Shown here: piece after piece, positions 18,618 through 28,800 of the stretch | How positions within the stretch are numbered: position 1 is the first letter of the stretch | Layout: each line of letters starts with the position of its first letter | Assembly: GCA_900466875.1 (NCBI GenBank) | Contig: UBNQ01000016.1 | Location: forward strand, 124,001-188,000 | Reading direction: 5' to 3' | Source: Hyphomicrobiales bacterium | Lineage (GTDB): Bacteria; Pseudomonadota; Alphaproteobacteria; Rhizobiales; Rhizobiaceae | DNA length: 64,000 nt | Position numbers and translations under genes: made by a program | The notes under the pieces: model-generated | The model's input: only the letters and a program-made list of their open reading frames with translations | Databases searched by the model: none | What the model was told of the DNA's origin: nothing

Positions 18618-19211
18618 CTAGGTCGACAGCCCCGCTTCGTCCCGGCTATCCAGAAGCCCCATGGCAATGGACATGAAATCGTCGAGTGGTCGGCGGTCGC
18701 GCGTAAGCTTCATGCGCAGGACCGTCCCCTCCCAGCTATTGATCAGGAACCGGGCCATTTCCACGGCTTTAAGACCGCGCTTGATCTCGCCATGTGCCTG
18801 CCCCTCTTCAATCACCTGAGCGAGCAGGTCGGTCCAAGAGGCCAGAGCGTCATTAAGCGCCGAACGGAGGAGAGGTACGTTTTCCGAACTCTCGGCCGAA
18901 AGGTTCCCGATAAGGCAACCTCTATCATACCCGTTCTTCTCATATCTCGCGATGAAGAAGCCGAAATGGCTCTTGATCCGGCTCAAAGGAGTAAGGACAG
19001 GATCGGACAATATTTCGCGCTTGGAGGATGCGATATATCCTTCGAGAACCTCAAGAGCCAACCGCTCCTTGCTCTTGAAGTAGTTATAGAAATTGCTCTT
19101 GGGGACTCCGGCGCTGTCGGCAATTTCCTGTATGCCGCAACCGCTGTAGCCGAGGGCGTTGAAGCGCTCCTGGGCGGCATCTACGATCTTCTGTCTGATG
19201 GTCGTGACCAT
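18618..19211 (-). CDS. TetR-family repressor
   Basis: 197 residues. The N-terminal helix-turn-helix reads IVDAAQERFNALGYSGCGIQEIADSAGVPKSNFYNYF in pieces (about residues 9-46), the TetR hallmark, and the C-terminal ligand domain includes NGYDRGCLIGNLSAE, as in AcuR/NemR-like regulators of reactive-electrophile detoxification. ATG 19211 has a CGGGAG site; longer frames are not TetR-like. It is divergent from the MFS-SDR operon with a perfect palindrome between, so it most likely represses both directions until an electrophile or drug binds. Confidence 0.92.
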   Translation of the reverse strand: MVTTIRQKIVDAAQERFNALGYSGCGIQEIADSAGVPKSNFYNYFKSKERLALEVLEGYIASSKREILSDPVLTPLSRIKSHFGFFIARYEKNGYDRGCLIGNLSAESSENVPLLRSALNDALASWTDLLAQVIEEGQAHGEIKRGLKAVEMARFLINSWEGTVLRMKLTRDRRPLDDFMSIAMGLLDSRDEAGLST

Positions 19212-19304
19212 GGTGATCTCCCGTAGCCCCTGCATATGAATGAGCCGATCCGGTTTCAAGGCCACAGCGTCAAGCCGCGGCGAAAATAAACTTAATTGAC
19301 GAGA

Positions 19305-19324
19305 TAATACGACCAGTCGTATTA
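19305..19324. promoter_or_regulatory. Palindromic operator between tetR and MFS genes
   Basis: Perfect nine-base arms TAATACGAC and GTCGTATTA around CA. It lies 29 bases before the MFS start, where bound TetR would block transcription. Confidence 0.75.
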
Positions 19325-19352
19325 GTCCGCAACACTCAAATGGAGGCGCGCC

Positions 19353-20567
19353 ATGGCGGCGGAAATCCGGAACCAAAATCTCACGCCGGCTTGGGTAATG
19401 GCACTCGGCACTTTCGCTATCGGCACAGAAGGGTTCATGATCGTTCCCCTATTGCCGAAGATGGCCGAGGACCTTCAGTTCTCGATCGCGACCCTCGGAA
19501 CGCTCGTCACGGTCTTTACCCTGACGCTTGCCTTCAGCTCCCCCATACTGACGACGCTATTCGGAAGCGTCGACCGGCGTCGACTGTTGATCTCGACGAT
19601 GGGATTTTTCGCGCTGGCCAATCTCGTCGCATGGCAGTCGAGCGGGTACTGGGGCATTTTCACCGCCCGGGTGCTTCTGGCTCTCGCGGCTGGCCTGTAC
19701 ACCCCCAATGCCAACGCGCTGATCAGCGTGCTGGTCGCGCCCGAGAAGCGCGGCAGGGCGCTCGCCATCGTCAACGGCGGGATGACTATCGCAATCGCGC
19801 TGGGATTGCCGATCGGCTCGCTGGTGGGGAACGCGCTTGGATGGCGCGTGACATTTCTCGGTGTCGGCATCCTCGCCCTGATCGCAGTTGCGGGCCTGGT
19901 CTTCGGTCTCGACAGGTCGGCGGGAAAGGGCATTGCGGTTCCGAGCATTTCGGCCAGAATCGCGGTTGCGAAGCGCCCCCCGGTTCTGGTCGGCTTGGCG
20001 ATCACGCTGTTTTGGGCGATCGGTGCCTATACCGTGTGGACCTACATCGCGCCCTATCTCCAGTCCGTTGCCAACTTCGGTCCCGACGGCATCAGCTTCA
20101 TCGTCTGCCTGTGGGGCGTGAGCGCGGCCATCGGTATTTTCAGTGGCGGAACGCTTAGCGACAAGCTTGGCGCGAAAGTGGTGATGGCAGGCAGCCTCTT
20201 ACTTCTGACCGGGGCGTTCGTGCTGCTTTCCTTCACGGCGTTCTGGCTGTCACCGACCGAGGCGGTCATCCCGATCGTGGTTTCCGTCGCCGTCTGGGGC
20301 GTCACCGTATTCGGCTTCTTCCCCGCCCAGATGTCCCACCTGATCCAGGTCGGCGGGCAGGCCTCGGCTCCCGTCGTGCTGTCGCTCAACACGTCGTCCA
20401 TGTACGGCGGCTTTGCCCTCGGCAGCGCGATCGGTTCGGTGGTCGTCTCTCAAGGGCAGGTGGCCGACCTCGGCCTCGCAGCCGCTGTGGCGGAAGTGGT
20501 CGGCCTCGTTCTGCTTTTTGGTTTCGCGGCAAAGACCGCGTCTCCGAGCGTCTCGCCCGTCCGCTAG
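19353..20567 (+). CDS. MFS efflux transporter (AraJ/YdhP-like)
   Basis: 404 residues with about 12 hydrophobic segments. The start GGAGGCGCGCCATG is well placed. Residues 15-40 (MALGTFAIGTEGFMIVPLLP) and the loop SVDRRRLL between TM2 and TM3 match drug/arabinose-efflux DHA1 proteins, as does the RVLLALAAGLYTPNANAL motif C-like region. It probably exports a toxic compound sensed by the divergent TetR. The SDR gene follows after 69 bases on the same strand. Confidence 0.92.
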   Translation: MAAEIRNQNLTPAWVMALGTFAIGTEGFMIVPLLPKMAEDLQFSIATLGTLVTVFTLTLAFSSPILTTLFGSVDRRRLLISTMGFFALANLVAWQSSGYWGIFTARVLLALAAGLYTPNANALISVLVAPEKRGRALAIVNGGMTIAIALGLPIGSLVGNALGWRVTFLGVGILALIAVAGLVFGLDRSAGKGIAVPSISARIAVAKRPPVLVGLAITLFWAIGAYTVWTYIAPYLQSVANFGPDGISFIVCLWGVSAAIGIFSGGTLSDKLGAKVVMAGSLLLLTGAFVLLSFTAFWLSPTEAVIPIVVSVAVWGVTVFGFFPAQMSHLIQVGGQASAPVVLSLNTSSMYGGFALGSAIGSVVVSQGQVADLGLAAAVAEVVGLVLLFGFAAKTASPSVSPVR

Positions 20568-20636
20568 ACCGGATGGCCTACCTGCGGCGTATCCACCCGA
20601 AAACAATCCAAACCCATAAACCCAGGGAGAATGACC

Positions 20637-21395
20637 ATGAAATTGACTGGCAACACGATCTTCATCACAGGCGGCGGGTCCGGGATCGGCCGAGGGCTTG
20701 CCGAGGCGTTCCACAAGCTTGGCAACCAGGTCATCATTTCGGGACGCCGCAAGGCGAACCTTGAAGAGACCATCAAGGCGAACCCCGGCATGACCGCCTA
20801 CGAGATGGACATCACCGACCCTTCGAGCATTGAAGAGGTCGCGGCCAAGATCGTCGCCGACTATCCGGCGCTGAACGTGTTGTTCAACAACGCAGGCATC
20901 ATGCCATTCGACGACGCTGCCAAGCCAATCGATGAGAAGACGATGCAGAGTATCGTAACCACGAACTTCTTCGGCCCAATTCGGATGACGTCCGCACTAA
21001 TTGAACATCTCAAGAGGCAGCCTTCATCGGTCATCATCAACAACACCTCGGTGCTGGCATACGTGCCGCTGGCTTACAATGCCGTCTATTCGGCGACGAA
21101 GGCCGCACTCCATTCGTTCACCATGTCGCTGAGATTCACCCTTCGTGACACCTCTGTGAGAGTACAGGAAATAGCTCCTCCATGGGTTGACACGGACCTC
21201 ATCAAGAAGAGCGGCGATCCGCGAGCGATGCCTCTCGATGCCTTTGTGAAGGAGACGATGGAGAAGCTTGAGACCGACAACGAAGACATTTACGTGGATG
21301 CCATCAAGATGTTGCGCGACAATCCGGGCTCGAAGGAGCATGAATTCTTCTTCCAGTTCAATGAGGTTATGGTCAGAGAGCCTATCCCGGTTTGA
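20637..21395 (+). CDS. Short-chain dehydrogenase/reductase (DltE-like)
   Basis: 252 residues with classical SDR motifs: cofactor site TGGGSGIGRG (about 12-21), NNAG (about 87-90), catalytic Ser in NNTSVLAYV and the YSATKAA triad (Tyr-x-x-x-Lys). It is NAD(P)-dependent, acting on a carbonyl or alcohol, and likely detoxifies the compound handled by the MFS pump. AGGGAGA is six bases from ATG 20637; ATG 20631 is too close to it. A strong terminator follows. Confidence 0.92.
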   Translation: MKLTGNTIFITGGGSGIGRGLAEAFHKLGNQVIISGRRKANLEETIKANPGMTAYEMDITDPSSIEEVAAKIVADYPALNVLFNNAGIMPFDDAAKPIDEKTMQSIVTTNFFGPIRMTSALIEHLKRQPSSVIINNTSVLAYVPLAYNAVYSATKAALHSFTMSLRFTLRDTSVRVQEIAPPWVDTDLIKKSGDPRAMPLDAFVKETMEKLETDNEDIYVDAIKMLRDNPGSKEHEFFFQFNEVMVREPIPV

Positions 21396-21432
21396 TCGAC
21401 TACCGATGAGGGCGAACTCGCCGGACTAATCG

Positions 21433-21466
21433 AAAAAGGCCTCAGCTTCGACGCTGAGGCCTTTTT
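21433..21466. terminator. Bidirectional Rho-independent terminator
   Basis: AAAAAGGCCTCAGC / GCTGAGGCCTTTTT arms with a short loop (TTCGAC) between the SDR gene and the convergent gene at 21499. T-runs on both strands make it bidirectional. Confidence 0.92.
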
Positions 21467-21498
21467 CGTTACATCCGACAACCACTGGGCGGGCAGTC

Positions 21499-22218
21499 TC
21501 AATCGAAATGGAAGTCCGAAAGATCCACCGAAACGATCAGCGGTTCCGGAAGCGGCGTGTTGTCCGGCTTGCGCGGATAGATACGCATTTTCGAGGGAAG
21601 CACGATGCCGTCGACCTTGACCGGATCGGTTAGGTAGCGCGCGGCTGCGTTCTTGCCCTGGATATCCACCTCGTAGTCGTGCCGATACAGGATGCCGTCC
21701 TTGTTGAAGTAGAAGGTCTGCTCGGTGCTGTGCGTGGCGATCTCGTCGGGGAAGCGAACGTGAAGACGACGCAGCATCTCCCCGTTTTCCTGCCATGGTT
21801 CGATCTCGTTGCAAACCACGCCGGGCCGCTTGAGGATGAAAGGCGACGTCAGGTAAGTCCACATTGTGTAGCCGGAGAAATAAGCGACCTGCGGATTGCT
21901 CCACGGGGTTTCCATCTCGTAGCCCTCAAAGGACTTGCGGGGATCGAGAAGCTCCTCGACGACAGCACCCTCAGGTGTTTCGATCGTCACGCGACCCGGA
22001 GTGAACGCCGACTTGTTGTCGGTCGGGGCAAACGGCCAATGCGATACCCATTCCTTCTTGAGGTCCACCTTGACATGGCAGTCCACCAGGACTTCTGCCT
22101 TGCCCTTGAGACCCCAGAGGACGCCGCCCTGGTGAAGCTTGGCCGTCAGGTAAGAGAATTTCTGAAACTGCTCCATTCCACCGTGTGCCTCGATGGCGAT
22201 GTCTAACAGGTCCTTCAT
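21499..22218 (-). CDS. Orphan protein, LolA/outer-membrane-sorting-like fold suspected (paralogue of 59159-59878)
   Basis: 239 residues, no signal peptide. It opens with IAIEAHGGMEQFQKFS, the start typical of proteins that resemble LolA-like or DUF-type lipoprotein-sorting folds, and continues with alternating strands (LHQGGVLWGLKGKAEVLVD). It is clearly related to the gene at 59159: same length and shared blocks TPGRV/EPGRV, DPRxSFxGxxxETPWS, AYFxGxxMWTYL, RHDYxV, RIYPRxPD and a VSxDLSD tail. Function unknown. AAGGAG precedes the ATG, and a TACAAT element lies 71 bases upstream. Confidence 0.75.
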   Translation of the reverse strand: MKDLLDIAIEAHGGMEQFQKFSYLTAKLHQGGVLWGLKGKAEVLVDCHVKVDLKKEWVSHWPFAPTDNKSAFTPGRVTIETPEGAVVEELLDPRKSFEGYEMETPWSNPQVAYFSGYTMWTYLTSPFILKRPGVVCNEIEPWQENGEMLRRLHVRFPDEIATHSTEQTFYFNKDGILYRHDYEVDIQGKNAAARYLTDPVKVDGIVLPSKMRIYPRKPDNTPLPEPLIVSVDLSDFHFD

Positions 22219-22288
22219 ACAATTGCTCCTTGGCTAGAGATTGAACGCTTAAACGCTCCCTTTCTCTACGAAGATCGGGCCTGAGTTC

Positions 22289-22300
22289 ATTGTAAGATTG
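22289..22300 (-). promoter_or_regulatory. CAATCTTACAAT element
   Basis: Minus-strand CAATCTTACAAT, 71 bases before the orphan protein start. It is identical over 12 bases to the element ahead of the alcohol dehydrogenase at 59076. Confidence 0.5.
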
Positions 22301-22335
22301 AACACCCACGGGTTAGGGAGGAGATAGCGATCCAA

Positions 22336-25080
22336 CTAGCTTCGCGCTGCCAATAGCGCGCGCGCCACCTCGATGTCAGGGGTGGGGGGAATGCCCTCGA
22401 ATTTTTCCAAAGCAGACGTGAGATCATGTTTCGCTGAGCTGGCTTCGGCTGGACTTGCCAAGTGGACAAGGCAGATCGCGCAACGGAGCTCCCATATCAC
22501 CGCCCCCACCGAGCGTGCCAGACCAATCGCCTCAGCAAGAAGCGTTAGAGCTTGGGCGCGGTCCCGCTTAATCAGGGACACCGCCTTGAGACGGAGGAGT
22601 TCTGGTCTACACCACCCGGCATCTCCAAACAGCGCACGGTCTACAGCGGCTTGAGAAGCTCTGCATCCAGCGAGCACTGTCATGTATTCCAGCCGCATGC
22701 CGACGCTGTGCAACAGCGCCTGTTGCAACGCAATCTGCTTTTCTTCCGTCTGAGTATCCTCAGGCACGACGAGGTCATAGCCATCGACCCACTCCTGCCA
22801 TCGTACAAGCATGTCCTTGCCGGCAATCCGCTTCACTGCCTCCAGCCTCGACCTTGCTTTTTCCGTTTGGCCTGCGAGATACGCGATCGGTATAGCGCTC
22901 AAGCACAGCATCAGGCAGGTTGATATCGAATGGCCGAGCCGTTCGCAGTCGGCGATAAGTTCGTCGATTTCGGATAGGCTCCGATCCACTTTCCCCTCGA
23001 GGAAATCGATCATCGTGATGACCGACCTCGCTATCGTTCCCTGATCATAACCCGTCCCGTAGTTCTGCGTCGTGCGGACCGCGCGACTGGCTTCGAACAG
23101 CGAGAGCTCGGCCTGTTCGCGGGCGGACTTGAGATCTCCGTGAAACAGGTAATTGTGCTCAAGCAGCCTGCTATAGCTCAGCGCCCCGGGAAACCGTTTC
23201 TGAAGATCGGTCGCGATGGCGACGGAGTGGAGATATCTGCCTCTCGAGCTCGCGACCGAGGCCATCCCGCCGTACGCGCGCATGATGCGGCCCGGGTTGC
23301 CAAGTCGTTCGGCGATCACCGCAGCACGTTCGAACTCGGCGCTTGCTTCCTCGTCGCTCCGGAAACCGCCGATGTGATACATAGCGCTCCCTCTGGCGAT
23401 CCTCAGTTGGAGTTCCACGTCAGTTCCGGGATGCCGTGTAGAAGGAAGATGCCCGATAGCGCTTTCAACGGCGACGAGCTGCTCGTTCATCGCGCCGAGT
23501 TGCACCCAAACGGTGTTGGAGATCGCGACAAGCTCCACCGCGAGATCGAGGTCGCCTTGAGGCGAGCTCGCCCATTCGACGGCAGCGCGCAGATCGTTGA
23601 TCAGTGCGGCGTAGCGCCTTAGCCAGTCGCCCGTGGGAAGCCCGCGCCAATCGTATTCCGCCCTCAGAAGCTTTTCGCGGCAGTATTGGGCGTGCGAAGA
23701 GCGATTGGCCGCCTCGAAATCGCCCGCGGCTAGTTTCTCCAGCGCATAGCCTTTGGTCGTGTCCAGAAGGCGATAGCGACCGTCGCCGCTCGAAACAGCG
23801 ATGAGGGATTTAAGAAGAAGGCCGTCGAAGGCGTTGTCGAACCTCTCGCCGGACAGCCTCTCCCGCACAAGGAACTCAGCGGCCTGCTCCGAGAACGTGC
23901 CGGGAAAGACCGCGATTGCCGCGAAAAGCTTTCTTTCGTCCGCATTAAGGCTGTCGTAGCTCCAGTCCAAGGTCGCCCTGAGTGTCTGTTGGCGCGGAGG
24001 AGCGGTGCGCCGCCCCCTTCGCAGGATCGAAAGCGGATCGTCCAGGGAGCCAAGAACGGTCTTGAGTCCAAGGCTACTCACCCGAGACGCCGCCAGTTCG
24101 ATCGCCAGCGGGATGCCGTCCAGGCTTCGGACGATCGCGGCCGCGGCCTGGAGGCTCTCGTCGTCTCCAAAATTTTCGACGTCCGAGGCAAGCTTGACCG
24201 ACTCCACGAACAACTCGACGGAAGGATTAGACAGAAGCTCCCGGGTGGACGTGCCGAAGTCGGGGACGGCCAGCGAGGGCAATTGCCTGACGCGCTCGCC
24301 CGCCACCCGAAGCGGCTCGCGGCTTGTCGCCAGAATCGACACGCGTGCGGTCGCCTTGAGAATTTGATCCACTTCGACCGCGACAGTCTCGATGAGATGC
24401 TCGCAGTTGTCGAACAGAAAGAGGATGTCGGCCTCCTGCAGGGAATTCAGGACCGCCTGCCTGTAGTCATTCGAATAGAGAACGAGCCCGAGCAGGGACG
24501 CCAGCGTTGGCATGAGCAAACGGCCGTCCTGCAACACCGCCAGATCGACAAAGACGACCCGCCTCGATGACTGAACGCGCGTGGCCATCTCGAGCGCAAC
24601 AGCAGTCTTGCCTATCCCGCCCGCGCCCGCGATCGTCAACAATCTGGTCGACGCGAGCGCGTTCACGCTCGTCGCTATGAATTCCTCACGCCCAATCAGG
24701 CGACCTGCGAAACGTGGCAGATTGTTTTCGGGATCTACCGCCAGCGTGCCTTGAGCGGACAGGTCGGTTCCGGTGAGCTCTATCGGAGCGACGAAAACAT
24801 ATCCGCGTCCCGCGATGTTCTCGATGTATCGTTGCTCGCTATACTCCCCGAGCGCTTTCCTGAGCGTCATCAGATGGACACGCAGCGCGCCCTCGTCAAC
24901 GGTCGTCGTGGGCCAGCCGGCCTTGAGCAGTTCTTCTTTGGAGACGATTTCGCCGGCATTGCCAGCGAGAGCGACAAGTAGCTCCAGCGCTTTCTTGCCA
25001 AGCTGATAGGGCCTGCCCGATTCCGACAGCTTCTTGTTGACCAGATCGAGTTCAAATGTACCGAACTTAACAACAGCCAT
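22336..25080 (-). CDS. Winged-helix DNA-binding regulator with NB-ARC/STAND-type ATPase and helical repeats (copy 1)
   Basis: About 914 residues from ATG 25080. Residues about 1-95 form an OmpR/CadC-type winged helix (FGTFELDL...KALELLVALAG, RVHLMTLRKALGE, IENIAGRGYVFVAP). Next is a STAND/NB-ARC ATPase with Walker A GAGGIGKTAVALEMA, Walker B ILFLFDNCEHLI and ATSREPLRVAGE, followed by RRGRRTAPPRQQTLRATLDWSY, and then about 450 residues of TPR-like helices ending in a hydrophobic repeat. No phospho-acceptor domain is seen. Such proteins are thought to sense a ligand through the helical part and use ATP as a switch. Two paralogues occur at 50909 and 55790. Confidence 0.85.
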   Translation of the reverse strand: MAVVKFGTFELDLVNKKLSESGRPYQLGKKALELLVALAGNAGEIVSKEELLKAGWPTTTVDEGALRVHLMTLRKALGEYSEQRYIENIAGRGYVFVAPIELTGTDLSAQGTLAVDPENNLPRFAGRLIGREEFIATSVNALASTRLLTIAGAGGIGKTAVALEMATRVQSSRRVVFVDLAVLQDGRLLMPTLASLLGLVLYSNDYRQAVLNSLQEADILFLFDNCEHLIETVAVEVDQILKATARVSILATSREPLRVAGERVRQLPSLAVPDFGTSTRELLSNPSVELFVESVKLASDVENFGDDESLQAAAAIVRSLDGIPLAIELAASRVSSLGLKTVLGSLDDPLSILRRGRRTAPPRQQTLRATLDWSYDSLNADERKLFAAIAVFPGTFSEQAAEFLVRERLSGERFDNAFDGLLLKSLIAVSSGDGRYRLLDTTKGYALEKLAAGDFEAANRSSHAQYCREKLLRAEYDWRGLPTGDWLRRYAALINDLRAAVEWASSPQGDLDLAVELVAISNTVWVQLGAMNEQLVAVESAIGHLPSTRHPGTDVELQLRIARGSAMYHIGGFRSDEEASAEFERAAVIAERLGNPGRIMRAYGGMASVASSRGRYLHSVAIATDLQKRFPGALSYSRLLEHNYLFHGDLKSAREQAELSLFEASRAVRTTQNYGTGYDQGTIARSVITMIDFLEGKVDRSLSEIDELIADCERLGHSISTCLMLCLSAIPIAYLAGQTEKARSRLEAVKRIAGKDMLVRWQEWVDGYDLVVPEDTQTEEKQIALQQALLHSVGMRLEYMTVLAGCRASQAAVDRALFGDAGWCRPELLRLKAVSLIKRDRAQALTLLAEAIGLARSVGAVIWELRCAICLVHLASPAEASSAKHDLTSALEKFEGIPPTPDIEVARALLAARS

Positions 25081-25248
25081 CGCCGAACCGCAGACCCCGT
25101 CAGAATTTTCCCCCAAGACGGGTATCACATCTGCATGGATTTTAAGCAACGGCTATGGGATTTCTGGAAGGCACAGCGAAAGTACCGGAATTCTACCGAA
25201 ATCCGGGACAGCGTATGGGTGTAAGATCGACTGGCTTCGAGCTCGAAC

Positions 25249-25539
25249 CTATGACCGCTCCGAACAATTCGTGTCGGTTGACCCGATCAGAGCTTCAAGA
25301 CGATCGACGTATTCAGACAACCGCGCCGAAGTTTTCCGGGCTGCGTCGATATCCGGCGTTTCCCTGCCAAGCCACCGGAGGTTCGTCTTGACGCCCAGCT
25401 TGAGCAGGTAGAGCAGTTCGGCGAGCTCGGTCGATCGCGCTGCCTTGTCAGTCGAATGGACGTTCGAAATGCCGCTGTCGGTAACCGCTTCCCTGCCGGA
25501 AGCAGCTTGATTGTCTGGCATCGCGTTAGAATTCGCCAT
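25249..25539 (-). CDS. Small protein resembling a histidine-kinase dimerisation helix pair without the His
   Basis: 96 residues from ATG 25539. After a disordered, polar first half, the segment ELLYLLKLGVKTNLRWLGRETPDIDAA in pieces and RLSEYVDRLEALIG mirrors the HisKA second half of sensor kinases; the kinase at 47772 has GLRMVGRETPDIEGVDRI at the same place. The phospho-accepting SxAHE segment is absent. It may be a small dimerising modulator or a remnant of a kinase gene. It lies upstream of copy 1 of the winged-helix ATPase on the same strand. The longer frame from 25770 has no support. Confidence 0.5.
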   Translation of the reverse strand: MANSNAMPDNQAASGREAVTDSGISNVHSTDKAARSTELAELLYLLKLGVKTNLRWLGRETPDIDAARKTSARLSEYVDRLEALIGSTDTNCSERS

Positions 25540-25846
25540 CTGCGCCGTCCCCGGAAAGATACGTTTCCCGACTGTGGTCGTTACCTTTTGTTTCCCTTGG
25601 GACAGAACAATGTCGCAGCGAGCACCCGTCGCACACCCTCGAAAGAGGGGGGGGCAACGATAATAGCTGGGGGTCCCATACCGATGGCGGATCGGGCCCG
25701 CCAAACTATCGCCTACGCGAATCTTTGAGTAACCGTCAGGTGGTAGCGCAACTGCGGCGAATATCCCCATATCTGCCTACGGCTTGTGCGAACCGCACCT
25801 TTCGACATAATCCAAACGGCTGGTTTGTACTTCGCGGGGGCGAGTC
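25540..25846. other. Intergenic region upstream of the propeller kinase
   Basis: About 300 bases, no gene. It holds the palindromic site CACCCTCGAAAGAGGGG at 25634-25650, also found at 31817-31833. Confidence 0.45.
25634..25650 (+). promoter_or_regulatory. CACCCTCGAAAGAGGGG site (copy 1)
   Basis: Inverted repeat CCCTC-GAAA-GAGGG about 200 bases ahead of the propeller kinase. All 17 bases match, in reverse orientation, a site between the PAS kinase and the NarL-type regulator. Confidence 0.5.
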
Positions 25847-28800
25847 TTGCGTATTGTTCTGTTATGGATAGGTTTGCCGCGGACGTTGTTTTGGGCTGTG
25901 GCAATCCACATCTTCATCTCGACCCTCGTCGAAAGTCCCGCCCGAGCAAGCGAAACCGTTCCCACGGCCACGGTACTTCCGGAAGTCATTACCAGCAGGC
26001 TTATCCCGAAAAGCGATATCCAGTTCACCAAGCTGTCGTTGTCCCAAGGACTCTCCCAGACCCGGGTCGGTCAGGTTATCCAGGATGACGACGGTTTCAT
26101 CTGGCTCGGAGCGCAGCACGGGATCAACAGGTTCGACGGATATACTTTCCAGGTCTTCAAGCACGACCGAGACGACCCCGATAGCTTGAGCGGGGTCTAC
26201 ATCTATTCCACCTTCAAGGACCGCGACGGGACAATCTGGATCGGAACGGACCAACTTCTGGATGCCTTCGATCGGACGACCGGGAAGTTCAGGCACTTTG
26301 TACTTGATGCGTCGACGCCGACAGTCTTGCAGATCAGCCAGGACCGGAGCGGCTTCCTGTGGCTGGCCACGTCGCAGGGTCTATACAGGCTCGACACTGC
26401 CACAGGCGACGTCAAGCGTTACGGCCAGGTACCTGGTCAGGACGACGGGCTAAGCACCGACGACATCAAGTCGACCGCAACCGACCGCGAAGGCGTGTTC
26501 TGGGTGGCGACAGGCAACGGGCTCGAGGCATTCGATCCGGAAAGCGGCAAGGTCAGTCGACGCATTCCGCTGCGGATAGAAGCTAGGGAATTCCAGTTTT
26601 TCGAAGACTCCAAGGGGCTGTTCTGGATCCTCTGGGGTTCGGGTAGCGGACTGGCGCTCTACGATCGCGCTTCGAACACAGTGAAGAAAATCTCTTTCAG
26701 CAACAGCGCCGACGGCCTGATGTCCGGCATCTACAAGATGATAGAAACCCGCAACGGCGATCTATGGCTTGTCAGCATGGGAGCCGGCCTGTTGCGGTTC
26801 AACCGGGCTGATTTCACTTTCGACCAATACGTGAACGATCCCACTGACCCTCAAAGCCTGTCCGAGAACAGGGTGATCGAAATCTTCGAGGACCGCCAGG
26901 GGAACATCTGGACGGGACTGCATGCGAGCCCGCCCAATGTCTTCACTCCGGAGCCTTTACCGTTCCAGAAGGTCTGGCCTTACTCCGGTCACGTCAACAA
27001 GCTTGGCGAGACGTTTGTCAACGCGATCCTGGAAGATCGAAAGGGCAATATCTGGATGGGAACCGGTGGCGCGCTGACCCGTGTCGATCCGGCCGGCCAA
27101 TTACGGATATTCGACATAGCGGGAAACGGCGCATCGGTTGAGATCCTGTCGATGGTGGAGGGCGATGACGGGGTTCTCTGGATCGGCACTATTGGAACAG
27201 GCCTTATTTCATTCGACCCGGAGACAGGCAGGACGCAGACATTTAGATATGAACGCGGACGGCATGACTGGATAAGCAGCGACGTGGTGACCCGGGTTTT
27301 CCTGGATCGGCAGCGGATCCTATGGCTCGCTACCTGGAACGGTCTCAACCGGCTGGACACCAAGACGCAGACCTTCAAGACCTACAGAGCAGACACCTCT
27401 CTGAACAAGGAGCTTTTTTCGATCGACGAGGACGACCGAGAAAATCTGTGGATCGGCTCGAGGGTCGGGCTCGTGAAGTTTTCAAAGACCACTGAGGAGT
27501 TCGAGGAGTTCCGGCACGATCCGTCCGACCCGACCACGATCAGCAACAACACCACCAACAACGTTTTCCGCGCGCGCGACGGTCACCTGTGGATCGCGAC
27601 CCACAACGGCCTCAACATGTTCGACCCCGGGACCGGGAAGTTCAGGGCGTATTTCGAAAAGGACGGTCTGGCCGGAAATGCGGTGAGCTGCACGCGGCAG
27701 GATTCCGACGGGAACCTCTGGATCAGTACGAACCGCGGCGTTTCCAAGATGGACCCGGAAACGGCCAGCTTCCAGAACTTCACAAGCGCGGACGGCTTGC
27801 CGGGCAACGACATGGGAGGATGGCATGCCTGCAGCAGCGGACATGGCGGGCGCATGTATTTCGCGGGTTTCCCCGGTGCAGCGGTCGTTGACCCGGCGAG
27901 GATTCGCTCCGCAGCGCCGTCGGCAAAGGTATTGTTCACCGACGTCAGGGTAGAAGACAAATCGGTCCTGTATCCGCTCCGTGGTCCGGGTACCGGGTAT
28001 ACGATTCGCTACGACCAGAATTTCGCGGTGAGTTTCTCGGCATTCGATTTCTCGAACCCGGCAGCGGTTCGATACAGATATCGGATCGCCCCCCTCGAGA
28101 CCGACTGGCATCTACTGCCGGCGGCGTTGCGGACAATCAACTTTGCGACCTTGCCTACTGGCACCTTCAAACTCGTGGTGGAGGCCGCTACGGAAAGAGG
28201 AGACTGGGGAGGATCAGGCTCGTTGGTGATCCAGGTGTCTCCGCCGTGGTGGAGTACCTGGTGGTCCATCACCCTGGCCTGCATCCTGGCGATGCTAGCG
28301 ATTATCGCTGCCTACAAAGCCCGCATGATGCAGGTCGAAACGGTATATAACGCCCGGCTTGAGGAGCGACTTGGAGAAAGGACACGCGTCGCGCGTGACC
28401 TTCATGACACGCTACTGCAGAGCTTTCAGGGCTTGATCTATCGCCTAGAGGCGGTGAGGAACCTGCTCCCGGCGGAGCCTGTGAAGGCTTCGGAAATGCT
28501 CAACGTCATTCTACTCAAGAGTGACGACGCGATTGTAGAGGGGAGGGAAACGATTCAGTCACTTCGCGATCCCGCCAAGGCCACGGCTGACATTGTCCGG
28601 TTGATCGACGAAGACGCCGCCGAGCTGGCCTCCCTTCAACCTGACGGAGCGCGTGCCAGCTTCTCCTTGAAGGTGGAAGGTAAGCTTCCGCGACTTCCGG
28701 TAGAAGTTCGTGACGAACTTCGACAGATTTGCCGCGAGGCGCTCAGAAACGCCTACTTTCATTCGGAAGCCGAAAACATCGACTGCTTAATCAAGTTCGA

